Positions 1-7,966 of a stretch of 64,000 nt of DNA are shown here, piece after piece. The position numbers and the translations under genes were made by a program. How positions within the stretch are numbered: the first letter of the stretch is position 1; each line of letters starts with the position of its first letter. Below the pieces are notes generated by a model. It searched no databases, was not told the DNA's origin, and was given only the letters and a program-made list of their open reading frames with translations. Source of the stretch: Actinomycetospora lemnae. Its GTDB lineage: Bacteria > Actinomycetota > Actinomycetes > Mycobacteriales > Pseudonocardiaceae. Where the stretch lies: assembly GCF_028737315.1 (NCBI RefSeq), contig NZ_JAQZAO010000007.1, positions 248,001 to 312,000 of the forward strand, read 5' to 3'.

Positions 1-606
1 GACGAGCACGTCCTCGCGGTCGCGGGGCTCGCGGTGCCCGGGGCGCCAGTAGGTCGCGTTCATGACGTTGCGCGGCGAGAGCGGGCTGTCCTCGCTGCGG
101 TCGCCCTCGCGCAGGCGGCGGACGAACTCCGGGTTCGCCACCCCGGCGCCCGAGCCCGCGAAGTCCGGGTAGCAGGGGCGGCCGTCGGGGAAGGTCCCGC
201 CGAACCCGTACGGCGCGACGGGGTCGAGGAAGGTCAGCGACGCCACGCGCCGGGCGCGCGCCACCAGCGCGATCGCCGCGCCCGCGGTGGACCAGCCGAC
301 GAGGTGCGCGGGACGGTCGATGCCCAGCGCGTCGAGGAACGCGACCAGGTCGTCGGCCCAGTCGCCGAGCCCGCGTGTCGCGTCGATCGGCGCGGGCTCG
401 GAGCGCCCGAAGCAGCGCATGTCGGGCGCGAGGATGCGCCAGCGCTCGGGCGCGCCCGGCATGAGGTGCTCGAAGAACCGGCTCGTGGAGAGGTTGCCGT
501 GCACGAACACCACGGGCTCGCCGTCGGACGGCCCGGACTCGAGGTAGTGGGTGCGGATGCGGCCCTGGACCTCGGCGGCCCGCACACCGGGCATGAGGTG
601 GTCCAT
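1..606 (-). CDS. alpha/beta hydrolase (5' part, runs off window)
   Basis: The gene enters from the left edge, so only the N-terminal ~202 residues are visible. The start is ATG at 606; the upstream acyl-CoA dehydrogenase stop shares one base with it (TGATG), which implies translational coupling. The N-terminus reads as an alpha/beta-hydrolase fold: VVFVHGNLSTSRFF is the oxyanion-hole strand, ILAPDMRCFGRS follows, and VGWSTAGAA is the nucleophile elbow with Ser at its centre. The HGN...DMRxxGxS pattern fits the epoxide hydrolase/haloalkane dehalogenase-like group. The acid and catalytic His lie outside the window, so the substrate cannot be judged. It is third in a Crp-regulator/AidB-like/hydrolase operon. 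Confidence 0.8.
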   Translation of the reverse strand, partial: MDHLMPGVRAAEVQGRIRTHYLESGPSDGEPVVFVHGNLSTSRFFEHLMPGAPERWRILAPDMRCFGRSEPAPIDATRGLGDWADDLVAFLDALGIDRPAHLVGWSTAGAAIALVARARRVASLTFLDPVAPYGFGGTFPDGRPCYPDFAGSGAGVANPEFVRRLREGDRSEDSPLSPRNVMNATYWRPGHREPRDREDVLV

Positions 607-2297
607 CAGGCGCTCGTCTCCGTCCGGGGCAGCCGCGCCAGCAGCGCGCCGACGTCGGTGCCGCGGGGGAGCGTGCCGAAGGCGTGCCCGTGGTCGCCGA
701 CCACCCGCGAGCCGACGTAGGCGTCGGCCACCGCCGAGGGCGCGTTCCGGACCAGCAGTGCGCCGGTCAGCAGCACCGCCATCCGCTCGGCGAGACGCCG
801 CGCGCCGCGCTCCTCGGGGGCGGCCAGCTCGGCCTCGACGTCCTTGAACCCGGCGTCGACGCGATCGTCGACCCCGAGCACCTCCGCGCGGTAGGCCTCC
901 AGCGTCGCCGGCTCGCGGGCCAGCAGGCGCAGCAGGTCGAGGGCGTTGACGTTGCCCGCCCCCTCCCAGATCGAGTTCAGCGGCGCCTCGCGGAACAGCC
1001 GCGGCATCCCGGACGCCTCGACGTAGCCGTTGCCGCCGAGGCACTCGAGGGCCTCGCCGACCACGGCGGTCTGGCGCTTGCAGATCCAGTACTTGCCCAG
1101 CGTGACGCCGATCCGCCGGAACGCCGCCTCGTGTTCATGGGTCGAGCTCCGCTGCGCTGCGCCTCCCGCCTGCTCCCGCTGCGCGCGGTCCTGCGCCCCG
1201 GCCAGCCGCATCGCCAGCGCCACCGCGCCCTCGGACTCGCAGGCCAGGTCGGCCAGCACCTCGCGCATCAGCGGCTGCTCGATCAGCGTCTTCCCGAACG
1301 CCGAGCGGTAACGCGCGTGGTGGGCCGCCCGGGACACCGCCGCCCGCATCCCCGCCGTCGACCCCAGCGCGGTGTCGAGGCGGGTGCAGGCGACCATCTC
1401 GATGATCGTCCGCACGCCCCGGCCCTCGTCACCGACCCGCCAGGCCACGGTGTCCTCGAACTCCGGCTCGGACGAGGCGTTCGAGCGGTTGCCGAGCTTG
1501 TCCTTGAGCCGCTGGATGCGGAACGTGTTGCGCGTGCCGTCGGGCAGCACGCGCGGCACGAGGAAGCAGGTCAGCCCGCCCCCTCGAGGGTCCGGCTCCG
1601 CTTCGCTGCGCGTCCGGGCGACCTGCGCGAGCACGAGGAACAGGTCGCACATCGGGGCGCTGGTGAACCACTTGTGCCCGGTCAGCCGGTAGATCTCGCC
1701 GTCGGGGCGGGCGACCGTGGTGTTCGCGCGGACGTCGGAGCCGCCCTGCTTCTCGGTCATGCCCATGCCGGCGAGCAGCCCGCGCTTGGTCGACGGCACC
1801 CGCAGGCCGGGGTCGTGCACCCGGCTGGTCAGGCCGGGGCCGTACTGCGCGAGCAGGTCGGGGGCGGCGCGCAGGGCGGGCAGGACGGCGTAGGTCATCG
1901 TGATCGGGCAGCCGTGGCCCGCCTCGACCTGGCTCCACGCGACGTAGCCGGCCGCGCGGGCCACGTGGGCGCCGGGCCGGTCGTCGGCCCACGGCGCGCC
2001 GGCGAAGCCGTGCTCGACCGCGACGCGGGTCAGCTCCTGGTAGCCGGGGTCGTAGTCGACCTCGTCGATGCGGTGACCGACGCGGTCGTGGGTGCGCAGC
2101 CGGGGCTCGTTGCGGTGCGCGGCGTCGGCCCACCCCTGCGCGGTCGCCGAGCCGGCCAGCCGCCCGACGGCGTGCAGCTCGTCGCGGTACCACCCGGCGC
2201 CCTCGCGCTCGAGGGCCTCGAGCAGCGGCGGGTCGGCGGCCACGTCGTGGCCGACGAGATCGGGGACCTGGTTGGTGACCTCATGTGTCGCGGGCAC
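606..2297 (-). CDS. AidB-like acyl-CoA dehydrogenase
   Basis: A 563-residue flavoprotein of the acyl-CoA dehydrogenase family, closest in motifs to AidB/isovaleryl-CoA dehydrogenases. It carries GMGMTEKQGGSDVR (FAD-side loop), GHKWFTSAP, RLKDKLGNRSNAS and, near the C-terminus, ECLGGNGYVE and NSIWEGAGNVNALDLLR with the family's conserved Glu. In E. coli AidB binds DNA and FAD and is part of the alkylation response; whether this one dehydrogenates an acyl-CoA or works like AidB is open. The start is GTG at 2297, overlapping the upstream Crp-like gene by 17 bases. Compared with AidB it has two extra low-complexity stretches, around residues 228-240 and 370-390, coinciding with GC-rich repeats at 1588-1616 and 1139-1167. 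Confidence 0.85.
   Translation of the reverse strand: MPATHEVTNQVPDLVGHDVAADPPLLEALEREGAGWYRDELHAVGRLAGSATAQGWADAAHRNEPRLRTHDRVGHRIDEVDYDPGYQELTRVAVEHGFAGAPWADDRPGAHVARAAGYVAWSQVEAGHGCPITMTYAVLPALRAAPDLLAQYGPGLTSRVHDPGLRVPSTKRGLLAGMGMTEKQGGSDVRANTTVARPDGEIYRLTGHKWFTSAPMCDLFLVLAQVARTRSEAEPDPRGGGLTCFLVPRVLPDGTRNTFRIQRLKDKLGNRSNASSEPEFEDTVAWRVGDEGRGVRTIIEMVACTRLDTALGSTAGMRAAVSRAAHHARYRSAFGKTLIEQPLMREVLADLACESEGAVALAMRLAGAQDRAQREQAGGAAQRSSTHEHEAAFRRIGVTLGKYWICKRQTAVVGEALECLGGNGYVEASGMPRLFREAPLNSIWEGAGNVNALDLLRLLAREPATLEAYRAEVLGVDDRVDAGFKDVEAELAAPEERGARRLAERMAVLLTGALLVRNAPSAVADAYVGSRVVGDHGHAFGTLPRGTDVGALLARLPRTETSA
1139..1167. repeat. in-frame GAGCTC-type repeat in AidB-like gene
   Basis: A 29-bp stretch beginning GGGTCGAGCTCCGCT and ending CCTCCC. 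It is nearly identical to the repeat unit found five times in the NIS synthetase gene (21082-21218 and 21358-21386). On the coding strand it yields AAQRSSTH, in a segment (about residues 370-390) with no counterpart in E. coli AidB. Confidence 0.7.
1588..1616. repeat. diverged in-frame repeat in AidB-like gene
   Basis: GGGTCCGGCTCCGCTTCGCT followed by GCGCGTCCG resembles the 1139-1167 repeat in order and spacing. It encodes RTRSEAEPDP between the conserved LAQ strand and GGLTCFLVPR, where AidB has only a short turn. A diverged copy of the same insert is the simplest reading. Confidence 0.5.
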
Positions 2298-3027
2298 CCG
2301 GTGATCCGACCACGCCGCGCGCCCGTGATCCAGGCCCGGGTGCGGGCCCGCCGCGGGCGAGCGCCACGAGACCCGGCCGGTCGTGGATCTGGTAGACCCC
2401 GCGCCCCACCGGCTCGATGATCCCGCGCTGCACCAGCGTGGCCAGCGCCTGGTTGACCGACTGCCGGGCCGCCCCGAGCCGGCTCGCCACCTCGGCCTGG
2501 CGCAGGGTGACGACGACGAGGTCGGACCCGTTCTGCCGGCTGGCCAGCAGGAACTTGGCCACGCGGCGCACGACGGGCAGCGAGCCGAGGTCGGTCATCT
2601 GCTCGGTGAAGGTCTGCAGGCGCTCGGCGATGTGGCGCGCGATGGCGATGCCGAGCTCGCGGTCGGCGGCGAGCATGGTCGTCAGCAACGTCGACGGGAC
2701 GCGCAGCACGCGGGTGTCGTCGAGCAGCCCGCGCATGGTCGCGAAGTACGGGATGTCGGCCACGACGTTCTCGAGGCACAGGCTCTCGTGACGGCGGTCG
2801 GCGACGAAGTAGAGCATCGACTCGGGCCCGTCCGGGTCGCCGCGCCAGGCCCCCACCCGCCCGCGCAGGAGCACGAAGAACGCGTCGGCGACGCCGTGCG
2901 AGCGGTAGAGCACCGCGTCGCGGGCGAGCGTGACGACCGTGCACACGCGGGCGGCCTCGGCGAGCAGGTCGGCGGGCAGACGGCGGAACCACTCGATCTC
3001 CACGAGCTCCTCGACCGTCGGCCGCAT
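2281..3027 (-). CDS. Crp/Fnr-family transcriptional regulator
   Basis: 248 residues. The N-terminal ~125 residues form a cyclic-nucleotide-binding-type beta-roll (FFVLLRGRVGAWRG, YFVADRRHESLCLENVV). A long dimer helix follows (AIARHIAERLQTFTEQM), then a winged helix near residues 165-215 with recognition-helix sequence AARQSVNQALATLVQRGIIE. No Fnr-type cysteine cluster is visible and the canonical cAMP-binding RxS is not clear, so the ligand is unknown. The ATG start at 3027 faces the cyclase gene starting at 3155. It is first in the leftward operon and may regulate it and the divergent aromatic/CoA-ligase pair; that is inference from position. Confidence 0.85.
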   Translation of the reverse strand: MRPTVEELVEIEWFRRLPADLLAEAARVCTVVTLARDAVLYRSHGVADAFFVLLRGRVGAWRGDPDGPESMLYFVADRRHESLCLENVVADIPYFATMRGLLDDTRVLRVPSTLLTTMLAADRELGIAIARHIAERLQTFTEQMTDLGSLPVVRRVAKFLLASRQNGSDLVVVTLRQAEVASRLGAARQSVNQALATLVQRGIIEPVGRGVYQIHDRPGLVALARGGPAPGPGSRARGVVGSPGARDT

Positions 3028-3154
3028 GGCCGAACCGTAGCGTCCCGAACGACCGGCGTCCTGGTCACGGAGCGCACCCTTTCGGCCGCCCCTTGTCGCC
3101 CGCCGGGCGACGGGGCACCGTGGGCCGGGTCACGGTGATCTCGAGGAGGAGCTC

Positions 3155-4117
3155 ATGGCCGACGTCCCGTCGATGCGGGAACTGCTGGGCGACGATCCCC
3201 CGCAGAACTGGGGGAAGTGGGGCGACGACGACGAGGTCGGCGCCCTGAACTACCTCGACGCCGGCCAGGTGCTCCGCGGCGTGGCCAGCGTCAGGAACGG
3301 CCAGGTGTTCACGCTGCAGTGCCCGATGGGCCACCCGCACGGCGACCCCGTCTTCCCCGGCCGCGAGGGCATCAAGCGCGAGATGGTCTGGGACCACGAC
3401 GTCTTCGAGTCCGGCGAGGGGCCGAGCTTCCCCGGTGGCATCCGCGCCACGGACGACAAGGCCGAGATCTTCCTGCAGGGTTCCTCGCAGTACGACGCGC
3501 TGGGTCACGCCTGGTACGACGACACGCTCTGGAACGGGCGCCACGCCGACACCACCACCGGCGGCGGCATGAGCTGGGCGTCGATCCTCCCGATCGCGGA
3601 GCGGGGCGTCGCCGGGCGCGGCGTGCTCATCGACATGGCGCGCCACCGCGGCAAGGAGTGGCTCGACAAGGGCGAGACGTTCACCCACCGCGACCTCGAG
3701 GAGGCCGCGTCGGCGCAGGGGACGTCCATCGAGGACCGCGACATCCTGCTGGTGCGCACCGGCTTCCTGAAGTACTTCTACGCGACGCCGTCCGAGGAGT
3801 TCTACGAGGGCTTCATCGAGCCGGGCCTGACCTACTCGCGCGAGCTCGTCGAGTGGTTCCAGGACAAGGAGATCCCGAACCTCGTCACCGACACCATCGC
3901 CAACGAGGTCACGGCCGACCCCGAGAGCGGCGTGCTGCTCCCGCTGCACGCGTCGCTGCTGCGCAACCTGGGCATCAGCCTCGCCGAGATCATCTGGCTC
4001 GACGACCTCGCCGACGCGTGCGCCGCCGACGGCCGGTGGGACTTCCTCTACACGGCGGCGCCGTTGAAGATCCACGAAGCGACCGGGTCGCCCGTGAACC
4101 CCGTGGTGATCCGCTGA
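3155..4117 (+). CDS. cyclase/kynurenine-formamidase-like hydrolase
   Basis: 320 residues of the metal-dependent cyclase family (PF04199-like), related to KynB and isatin hydrolases. The family's HxGTHxDxPxH metal motif appears here in the variant SSQYDALGHAWYD around residues 110-122, and the C-terminal NPVVIR is typical. A strong GGAGG precedes the ATG. The stop overlaps the ATG of the CoA ligase (ATGA), so the two are translated together. This pairing suggests a hydrolytic step on a cyclic or lactam-like intermediate followed by CoA activation of the acid. The substrate cannot be named from sequence. Confidence 0.82.
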   Translation: MADVPSMRELLGDDPPQNWGKWGDDDEVGALNYLDAGQVLRGVASVRNGQVFTLQCPMGHPHGDPVFPGREGIKREMVWDHDVFESGEGPSFPGGIRATDDKAEIFLQGSSQYDALGHAWYDDTLWNGRHADTTTGGGMSWASILPIAERGVAGRGVLIDMARHRGKEWLDKGETFTHRDLEEAASAQGTSIEDRDILLVRTGFLKYFYATPSEEFYEGFIEPGLTYSRELVEWFQDKEIPNLVTDTIANEVTADPESGVLLPLHASLLRNLGISLAEIIWLDDLADACAADGRWDFLYTAAPLKIHEATGSPVNPVVIR

Positions 4118-5781
4118 TGGGCATCTACGACGAACGGCCCTGGCTGCCGCGCTACCGCGACGACTACCCGCACGACGTCGAGCCCGAGTACCCGAGCGCG
4201 CTCGCGATGTTCTCGGCCGCGCTCGAGCGCTCGCCCGACACCGAGATCGTCCGGTACTTCGACGGCACGCTGACGCTGCGCGAGCTCGACCGCCTCTCCG
4301 ACCAGTTCGCCGTCGCGCTCGCCGACCGCGGCTTCGAGAAGGGGCACCGGCTCGCGACGTACCTGCAGAACATCCCGCAGGTGCTCATCGCCGTCATCGG
4401 CACGTGGAAGGCCGGCGGCATCGTCGTCTCGATCAACCCGATGAGCCGGACCCGCGAGCTGACGACGCTGCTCTCGGACTGCGAGGCGACGGCCCTGCTC
4501 GCCGAGGAGGACCTGTTCGGGCAGGTCGCGGCGGAGGTCGTGCCGACGATCCCGTCGCTGCGCATCGCCTGGACGACCTCGCCGCTGGAGTACCAGACCC
4601 GCCACGACAAGCGCCTGTTCGCGGGGATGGAGCGCACGCGCCACGAGGGCACCGAGGACCTCACCGAGGTGCTCGCGTCGATCGGCGACCGCACGCCCGA
4701 GCCCGTGGAGCTGGGCCTCGACGACGTCGCGTTCCTCGGCTACACGTCGGGCACCACCGGCCCGCCGAAGGGCGCCATGAACACCCACCGCAACGTGGTG
4801 TTCAACGCGCGCACCTACCGCGACTGGATCCAGCTCGGGCCCGAGGACTCGGTGCTCGGCGTCGCGCCGCTGTTCCACATCACCGGCGTGATCGGGCACA
4901 TGGCGATCGCCCTGCTGATCCCGATCCCGCTGGTGCTCGCCTACCGCTTCGAGCCCGGCGTGGTGCTCGACGCGATCCGCGAGCACCGGCCGACGTTCTC
5001 GATCGGCTCGATCACCGTGTTCATCGCGCTGATGAACGCCGAGGGCGCGCAGCGCGAGGACCTCGCGTCGATGACCCGCCTGTACTCGGGCGGCGCGCCG
5101 ATCCCACCGTCGACGATCAAGGCGTTCTCCGACCAGTTCGGGCTCTACATCCACAACTTCTACGGCCTCACCGAGACCAGCTCGCCCTCGCACGGCGTGC
5201 CGCGCGAGGCCGACGCCCCGGTGGACTCGGCGTCGGGCGCGCTCTCGGTCGGCGTGCCGGTGTTCTCGACGGTCGTGCGGATCGTCCGCGACGACGGCAC
5301 CGACGCCGACGTCGGCGAGGTCGGCGAGATCGTCACCCGCGGCCCGCAGGTGGTGCCCGGCTACTGGAACAAGCCCGAGGAGACGCAGAACGCGCTGCGC
5401 GCCCCCGACGGGTCGGTGGAGCTCAAGACCGGCGACGTCGGCTACATGGACGCCGAGGGCTGGTTCTACGTCGTCGACCGCAAGAAGGACCAGATCAACG
5501 CCGGCGGCTACAAGGTCTGGCCCCGCGAGGTCGAGGACGTGCTCTACGAGCACCCCGCGGTCCGCGAGGCGGCGGTCGTCGGGGTGCCCGACGAGTACCG
5601 CGGCGAGACGGTCAAGGCGTTCGTCTCGGTGCGCCCGGGGCAGAGCGTGGAGCCCGACGAGCTCATCGCGTTCTGCAAGGAGCGCATGTCGGCCTACAAG
5701 TACCCGCGCCAGGTCGAGCTGATGGACGAGATCCCCAAGACCGTGACGGGGAAGCTCCTGCGCCGCGCGCTGCGGTCCTGA
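4117..5781 (+). CDS. AMP-forming acyl-CoA synthetase
   Basis: 554 residues of the ANL superfamily, which adenylate a carboxylic acid and transfer it to CoA. All core motifs are present: GYTSGTTGPPKGAMNTH (P-loop, about residue 208), FYGLTETSSP, the hinge and A8 loop GWFYVVDRKKDQINAGGYKVWPREVE, and the catalytic lysine in PKTVTGKLLRRALRS at the end. The ATG at 4117 overlaps the cyclase stop; upstream sequence in the same frame is only a shadow of the cyclase gene. Chain-length or aromatic preference is not readable. A strong hairpin follows the stop. Confidence 0.9.
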   Translation: MGIYDERPWLPRYRDDYPHDVEPEYPSALAMFSAALERSPDTEIVRYFDGTLTLRELDRLSDQFAVALADRGFEKGHRLATYLQNIPQVLIAVIGTWKAGGIVVSINPMSRTRELTTLLSDCEATALLAEEDLFGQVAAEVVPTIPSLRIAWTTSPLEYQTRHDKRLFAGMERTRHEGTEDLTEVLASIGDRTPEPVELGLDDVAFLGYTSGTTGPPKGAMNTHRNVVFNARTYRDWIQLGPEDSVLGVAPLFHITGVIGHMAIALLIPIPLVLAYRFEPGVVLDAIREHRPTFSIGSITVFIALMNAEGAQREDLASMTRLYSGGAPIPPSTIKAFSDQFGLYIHNFYGLTETSSPSHGVPREADAPVDSASGALSVGVPVFSTVVRIVRDDGTDADVGEVGEIVTRGPQVVPGYWNKPEETQNALRAPDGSVELKTGDVGYMDAEGWFYVVDRKKDQINAGGYKVWPREVEDVLYEHPAVREAAVVGVPDEYRGETVKAFVSVRPGQSVEPDELIAFCKERMSAYKYPRQVELMDEIPKTVTGKLLRRALRS

Positions 5782-5788
5782 CCCGGGA

Positions 5789-5829
5789 GGTGGGTGCTCG
5801 TCCGTGCTGGTCGTCGACGAGCACCCACC
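5789..5829. terminator. 14-bp-stem hairpin after CoA ligase
   Basis: Perfect 14-bp arms (GGTGGGTGCTCGTC at 5789-5802 and its complement at 5816-5829) with a 13-base loop, 7 bases after the CoA-ligase stop. There is no U-tract, as is common for high-GC terminators. Its length and gapless arms also resemble the palindromic repeats elsewhere in the window. Confidence 0.6.
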
Positions 5830-5863
5830 GTCCGGGCTGCCGACGCACTAGCATCGCCGGGCC

Positions 5864-6397
5864 ATGACCCCACCGTCGTGGCCCGCGGTGCCGATGCTCT
5901 TCGTCGAGGTCGAGGGCGTGCTGCGCAAGACGCCCGAGGACCTCGGCCGCCCGTACCGCGGCCCGTTCGACATCGAGGTCTTCCCGGACGCCGTCGAGCG
6001 GCTGCGCCTGTGGAAGGGCGCGGGCGGGCGCGTGGTCGCGTTCAGCCAGCAGGGCGGCGTCGCGCTGGGGGAGACCGACGAGCAGACCGCGATGCGGACG
6101 CTGTGGACGGTCCGCGAGCGCGCCGCGAACCTCCTCGACCACGTCGTGCACTGCCCGCACCACCCCGACGCGCCGATGCCCGACCACGCCCGCTGCTGGT
6201 GCCGGCTCCCGCGCCCGGGGCTGCTGATCGCCGGGCAGCACGAGGTCTCGCTGCGCCAGCAGGAGCGCTACCCGTTGTGGATGGCGCTGCTCGTGGCCCG
6301 CTCGCCCGAGGCGCTGCAGGCGGCGGCGGACCTGGACCTCGACCACCTCGACGGCGACACCTGGCGCCGCGACGGGGGACTGGGCGGGGGGAGCTGA
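5864..6397 (+). CDS. HAD-like GmhB-type protein with altered active site
   Basis: 177 residues resembling the HisB/GmhB class of HAD phosphatases. The zinc-binding insert CPHHPDAPMPDHARCWCRLP plus PGLL matches the GmhB pattern of Cys-His and Cys-x-Cys ligands, and VVAFSQQGG corresponds to the usual TNQSG loop. The N-terminal DxDGT nucleophile motif is replaced by VEVEGVL, so both catalytic Asp are Glu. The family mechanism needs the first Asp as phospho-acceptor, so activity is doubtful and a binding or structural role is possible. It stands alone between a terminator hairpin and the repeat array, convergent with the PEP-mutase gene. Confidence 0.7.
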   Translation: MTPPSWPAVPMLFVEVEGVLRKTPEDLGRPYRGPFDIEVFPDAVERLRLWKGAGGRVVAFSQQGGVALGETDEQTAMRTLWTVRERAANLLDHVVHCPHHPDAPMPDHARCWCRLPRPGLLIAGQHEVSLRQQERYPLWMALLVARSPEALQAAADLDLDHLDGDTWRRDGGLGGGS

Positions 6398-6416
6398 GGT
6401 CGGGGCCGGCACGAGC

Positions 6417-6966
6417 GGCACGTTCCGCATGATCGACAGGCTCCGAGGCCTGCGGAACGTGCCCCTCGCCGGGGCAGTCGCGCGGTAGCTCGCCAGTTCG
6501 ATCTCGCGAGGGTGTCGCCACTGCTCTCGCGAGACGACGCTGACGACACTCTCGAGAGATCGATGTGGAGAGCACGCGCGGGCATGCCTGACGACGCCAG
6601 CGGCCGCGAGGGGCACGCTCGGCATGATCGAGGTGCCCCGCGGCCTGCGGAACGTGCCTCTCGCGGCCCGGTAGCTCGCCAATTCGATCTCGCGAGGGTG
6701 TCGCCATTGCTGTCGGCGGGACGACGTTGGCGACACTCTCGAGAGATCAATATGGAGAGCCTCGGCAGGACGTGCCCGTCGTCGCGGGTGTGGGCGTCGG
6801 CGCGACGGGCACGGTCGGCTGATCGACGGGCCTCCCTGCCTGCGGAACGTGCCCCTCGCCGGGGGAGTCGCGCGGTAGCTCGCCAGTTCGATCTCGCGAG
6901 GGTGTCGCCACTGCTCTCGCCGAGACGACGCCCACGACACCCTCGGGAGATCGATGTGGAGAGCAC
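6417..6966. repeat. three-copy hairpin repeat array (~150-160 bp units)
   Basis: The 574-bp gap between convergent genes holds three imperfect copies at about 6417-6575, 6611-6760 and 6806-6966. Each unit has a first hairpin ending TGCGGAACGTGCC (left arm GGCACGTTCCGCA perfect only in copy 1), the constant stretch GGTAGCTCGCCAGTTCGATC, then a second inverted repeat (GATCTCGCGAGGGTGTCG paired with a CGACACTCTCGAGAGATCG arm about 26 bp on). The hairpin cores are better conserved than the linkers. Unequal spacing and lack of identical short repeats argue against CRISPR. No protein-coding function is supported; function unknown. Confidence 0.75.
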
Positions 6967-6971
6967 CCCGC

Positions 6972-7862
6972 TCACGTCGTGAAGCGCCGCTCCAGCTCGC
7001 GGATCTCGTCCAGACCCTCGCGGGCGGCGAAGGCGTCCAGGCCCCCGATCTCGTCGAGCACCGCGGCCGGGGTGCCGTCGGCGCGCAGGCGCGCGAGCAC
7101 CGAGCGCATGGCGGTGTCGGCGGCGAGCAGGGTCGACACCGGGAAGAGGACGAGCGAGAAGCCGAGCTCGGCGAGGCGGTCGTAGGACAGCGACGGGGTG
7201 CGCCCGCCCTCGGCCCAGTTGAACAGCAGGCGGTGGCCCGCGAGCTCCTTCGCGACCGTCTCGATCGCCTCCTCCGAGGTCGGCGCCTCGACGAAGAGGA
7301 CGTCGGCGCCGGCGTCGTGGAAGCGGCGCGCGCGGTCGATCGCGACGTCGAGACCCTCGACGGCGGCGACGTCCGTGCGGGCGATGATGACCATGTCCGG
7401 GTCGCTCCGGGCCTCGACCGCCGCCCGGATCTTCGCCTCCATGTCCTCGCACGGGACGACGACCTTGCCCGCGAGGTGCCCGCAGCGCTTCGGCATCACC
7501 TGGTCCTCGATGTGCAGCCCGGCGACGCCGGCCTGCTCGTACTCGCGGACGGTGCGGATGACGTTGATGGGGTTGCCGTAGCCGGTGTCGGCGTCGGCGA
7601 TGAGCGGGACGTCGAGCACCGCGGCCATCCGGCGCGCGTTGTCGACCATCTCGGCCTGCCCGAGCAGGCCGATGTCCGGGCGCCCGAGCAGCGAGGCCGT
7701 GGTGCCGAAGCCGGTCATGTAGGCGACGTCGAACCCCGCCTGCTCCACCAGTCGCGCCGAGTGGGCGTCGAAGGCACCGGGAGCGAGGACGGGCCGCCCG
7801 GAGTCGAGCAGCTCGCGCAGGCGGGCGCGGCGGTTGCCGGGGCGGCTCAGCAGATCTCCCAC
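6972..7862 (-). CDS. PEP mutase/isocitrate lyase family enzyme
   Basis: 296 residues. The signature KRCGH is present (MPKRCGHLAGK) together with metal-binding DADTGYG and the strand GFDVAYMTGFGTT, placing it with 2-methylisocitrate lyase, oxaloacetate decarboxylase and carboxyphosphonoenolpyruvate mutase-like enzymes that make or break C-C (or P-C) bonds at the alpha carbon of an oxo-acid. Exact substrate is not clear. GTG at 7862 is chosen because AAGGAG lies 8 bases upstream; in-frame upstream sequence is the divergent gntR promoter. A perfect palindrome overlaps this ribosome-binding site, suggesting control by the divergent GntR regulator. Confidence 0.85.
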   Translation of the reverse strand: MGDLLSRPGNRRARLRELLDSGRPVLAPGAFDAHSARLVEQAGFDVAYMTGFGTTASLLGRPDIGLLGQAEMVDNARRMAAVLDVPLIADADTGYGNPINVIRTVREYEQAGVAGLHIEDQVMPKRCGHLAGKVVVPCEDMEAKIRAAVEARSDPDMVIIARTDVAAVEGLDVAIDRARRFHDAGADVLFVEAPTSEEAIETVAKELAGHRLLFNWAEGGRTPSLSYDRLAELGFSLVLFPVSTLLAADTAMRSVLARLRADGTPAAVLDEIGGLDAFAAREGLDEIRELERRFTT

Positions 7863-7874
7863 GACGCGGGCTCC

Positions 7875-7884
7875 TTGTGCACAA
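7875..7884. promoter_or_regulatory. palindrome TTGTGCACAA, candidate GntR operator
   Basis: A perfect 10-bp palindrome overlapping the AAGGAG ribosome-binding site of the leftward PEP-mutase gene. FadR-type GntR proteins bind short T-GT...AC-A dyads. A related site TTGCACACAA lies at 7939-7948. Confidence 0.45.
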
Positions 7885-7911
7885 CGACGAACGGCCGGGA
7901 CCGATCGTGCC

Positions 7912-7948
7912 TTGTCGCACGCGGCGGCGCACCCTAGGTTGCACACAA
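7912..7948 (+). promoter_or_regulatory. gntR promoter with overlapping operator-like site
   Basis: A -35 TTGTCG (7912-7917), 17-bp spacer and -10 TAGGTT (7935-7940) sit 26 bases before the gntR start. TTGCACACAA (7939-7948) overlaps the -10 and presumed start point and shares most positions with TTGTGCACAA at 7875, which fits autorepression. Confidence 0.45.
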
Positions 7949-7966
7949 CATCGGGACGGAGAGGCG

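Noticed and set aside
684..2420. Long open frame antisense to the AidB-like gene
   Set aside because: GC-rich third positions remove stops on the opposite strand; the translation is Arg/Pro/Ala-rich with no domain. The same holds for the large frames at 3217, 18936, 20819, 40123, 47353 and 51147.
6042..6940. Open frames through the hairpin array with repeated REIELASYRA-like peptides
   Set aside because: The peptide repetition follows from the DNA repeat, the frames shift between copies, and there is no RBS or consistent start.
6417..6966. CRISPR array
   Set aside because: Only three imperfect units of ~150-160 bp, with internal hairpins and no identical short repeat/unique spacer alternation; no cas genes nearby.
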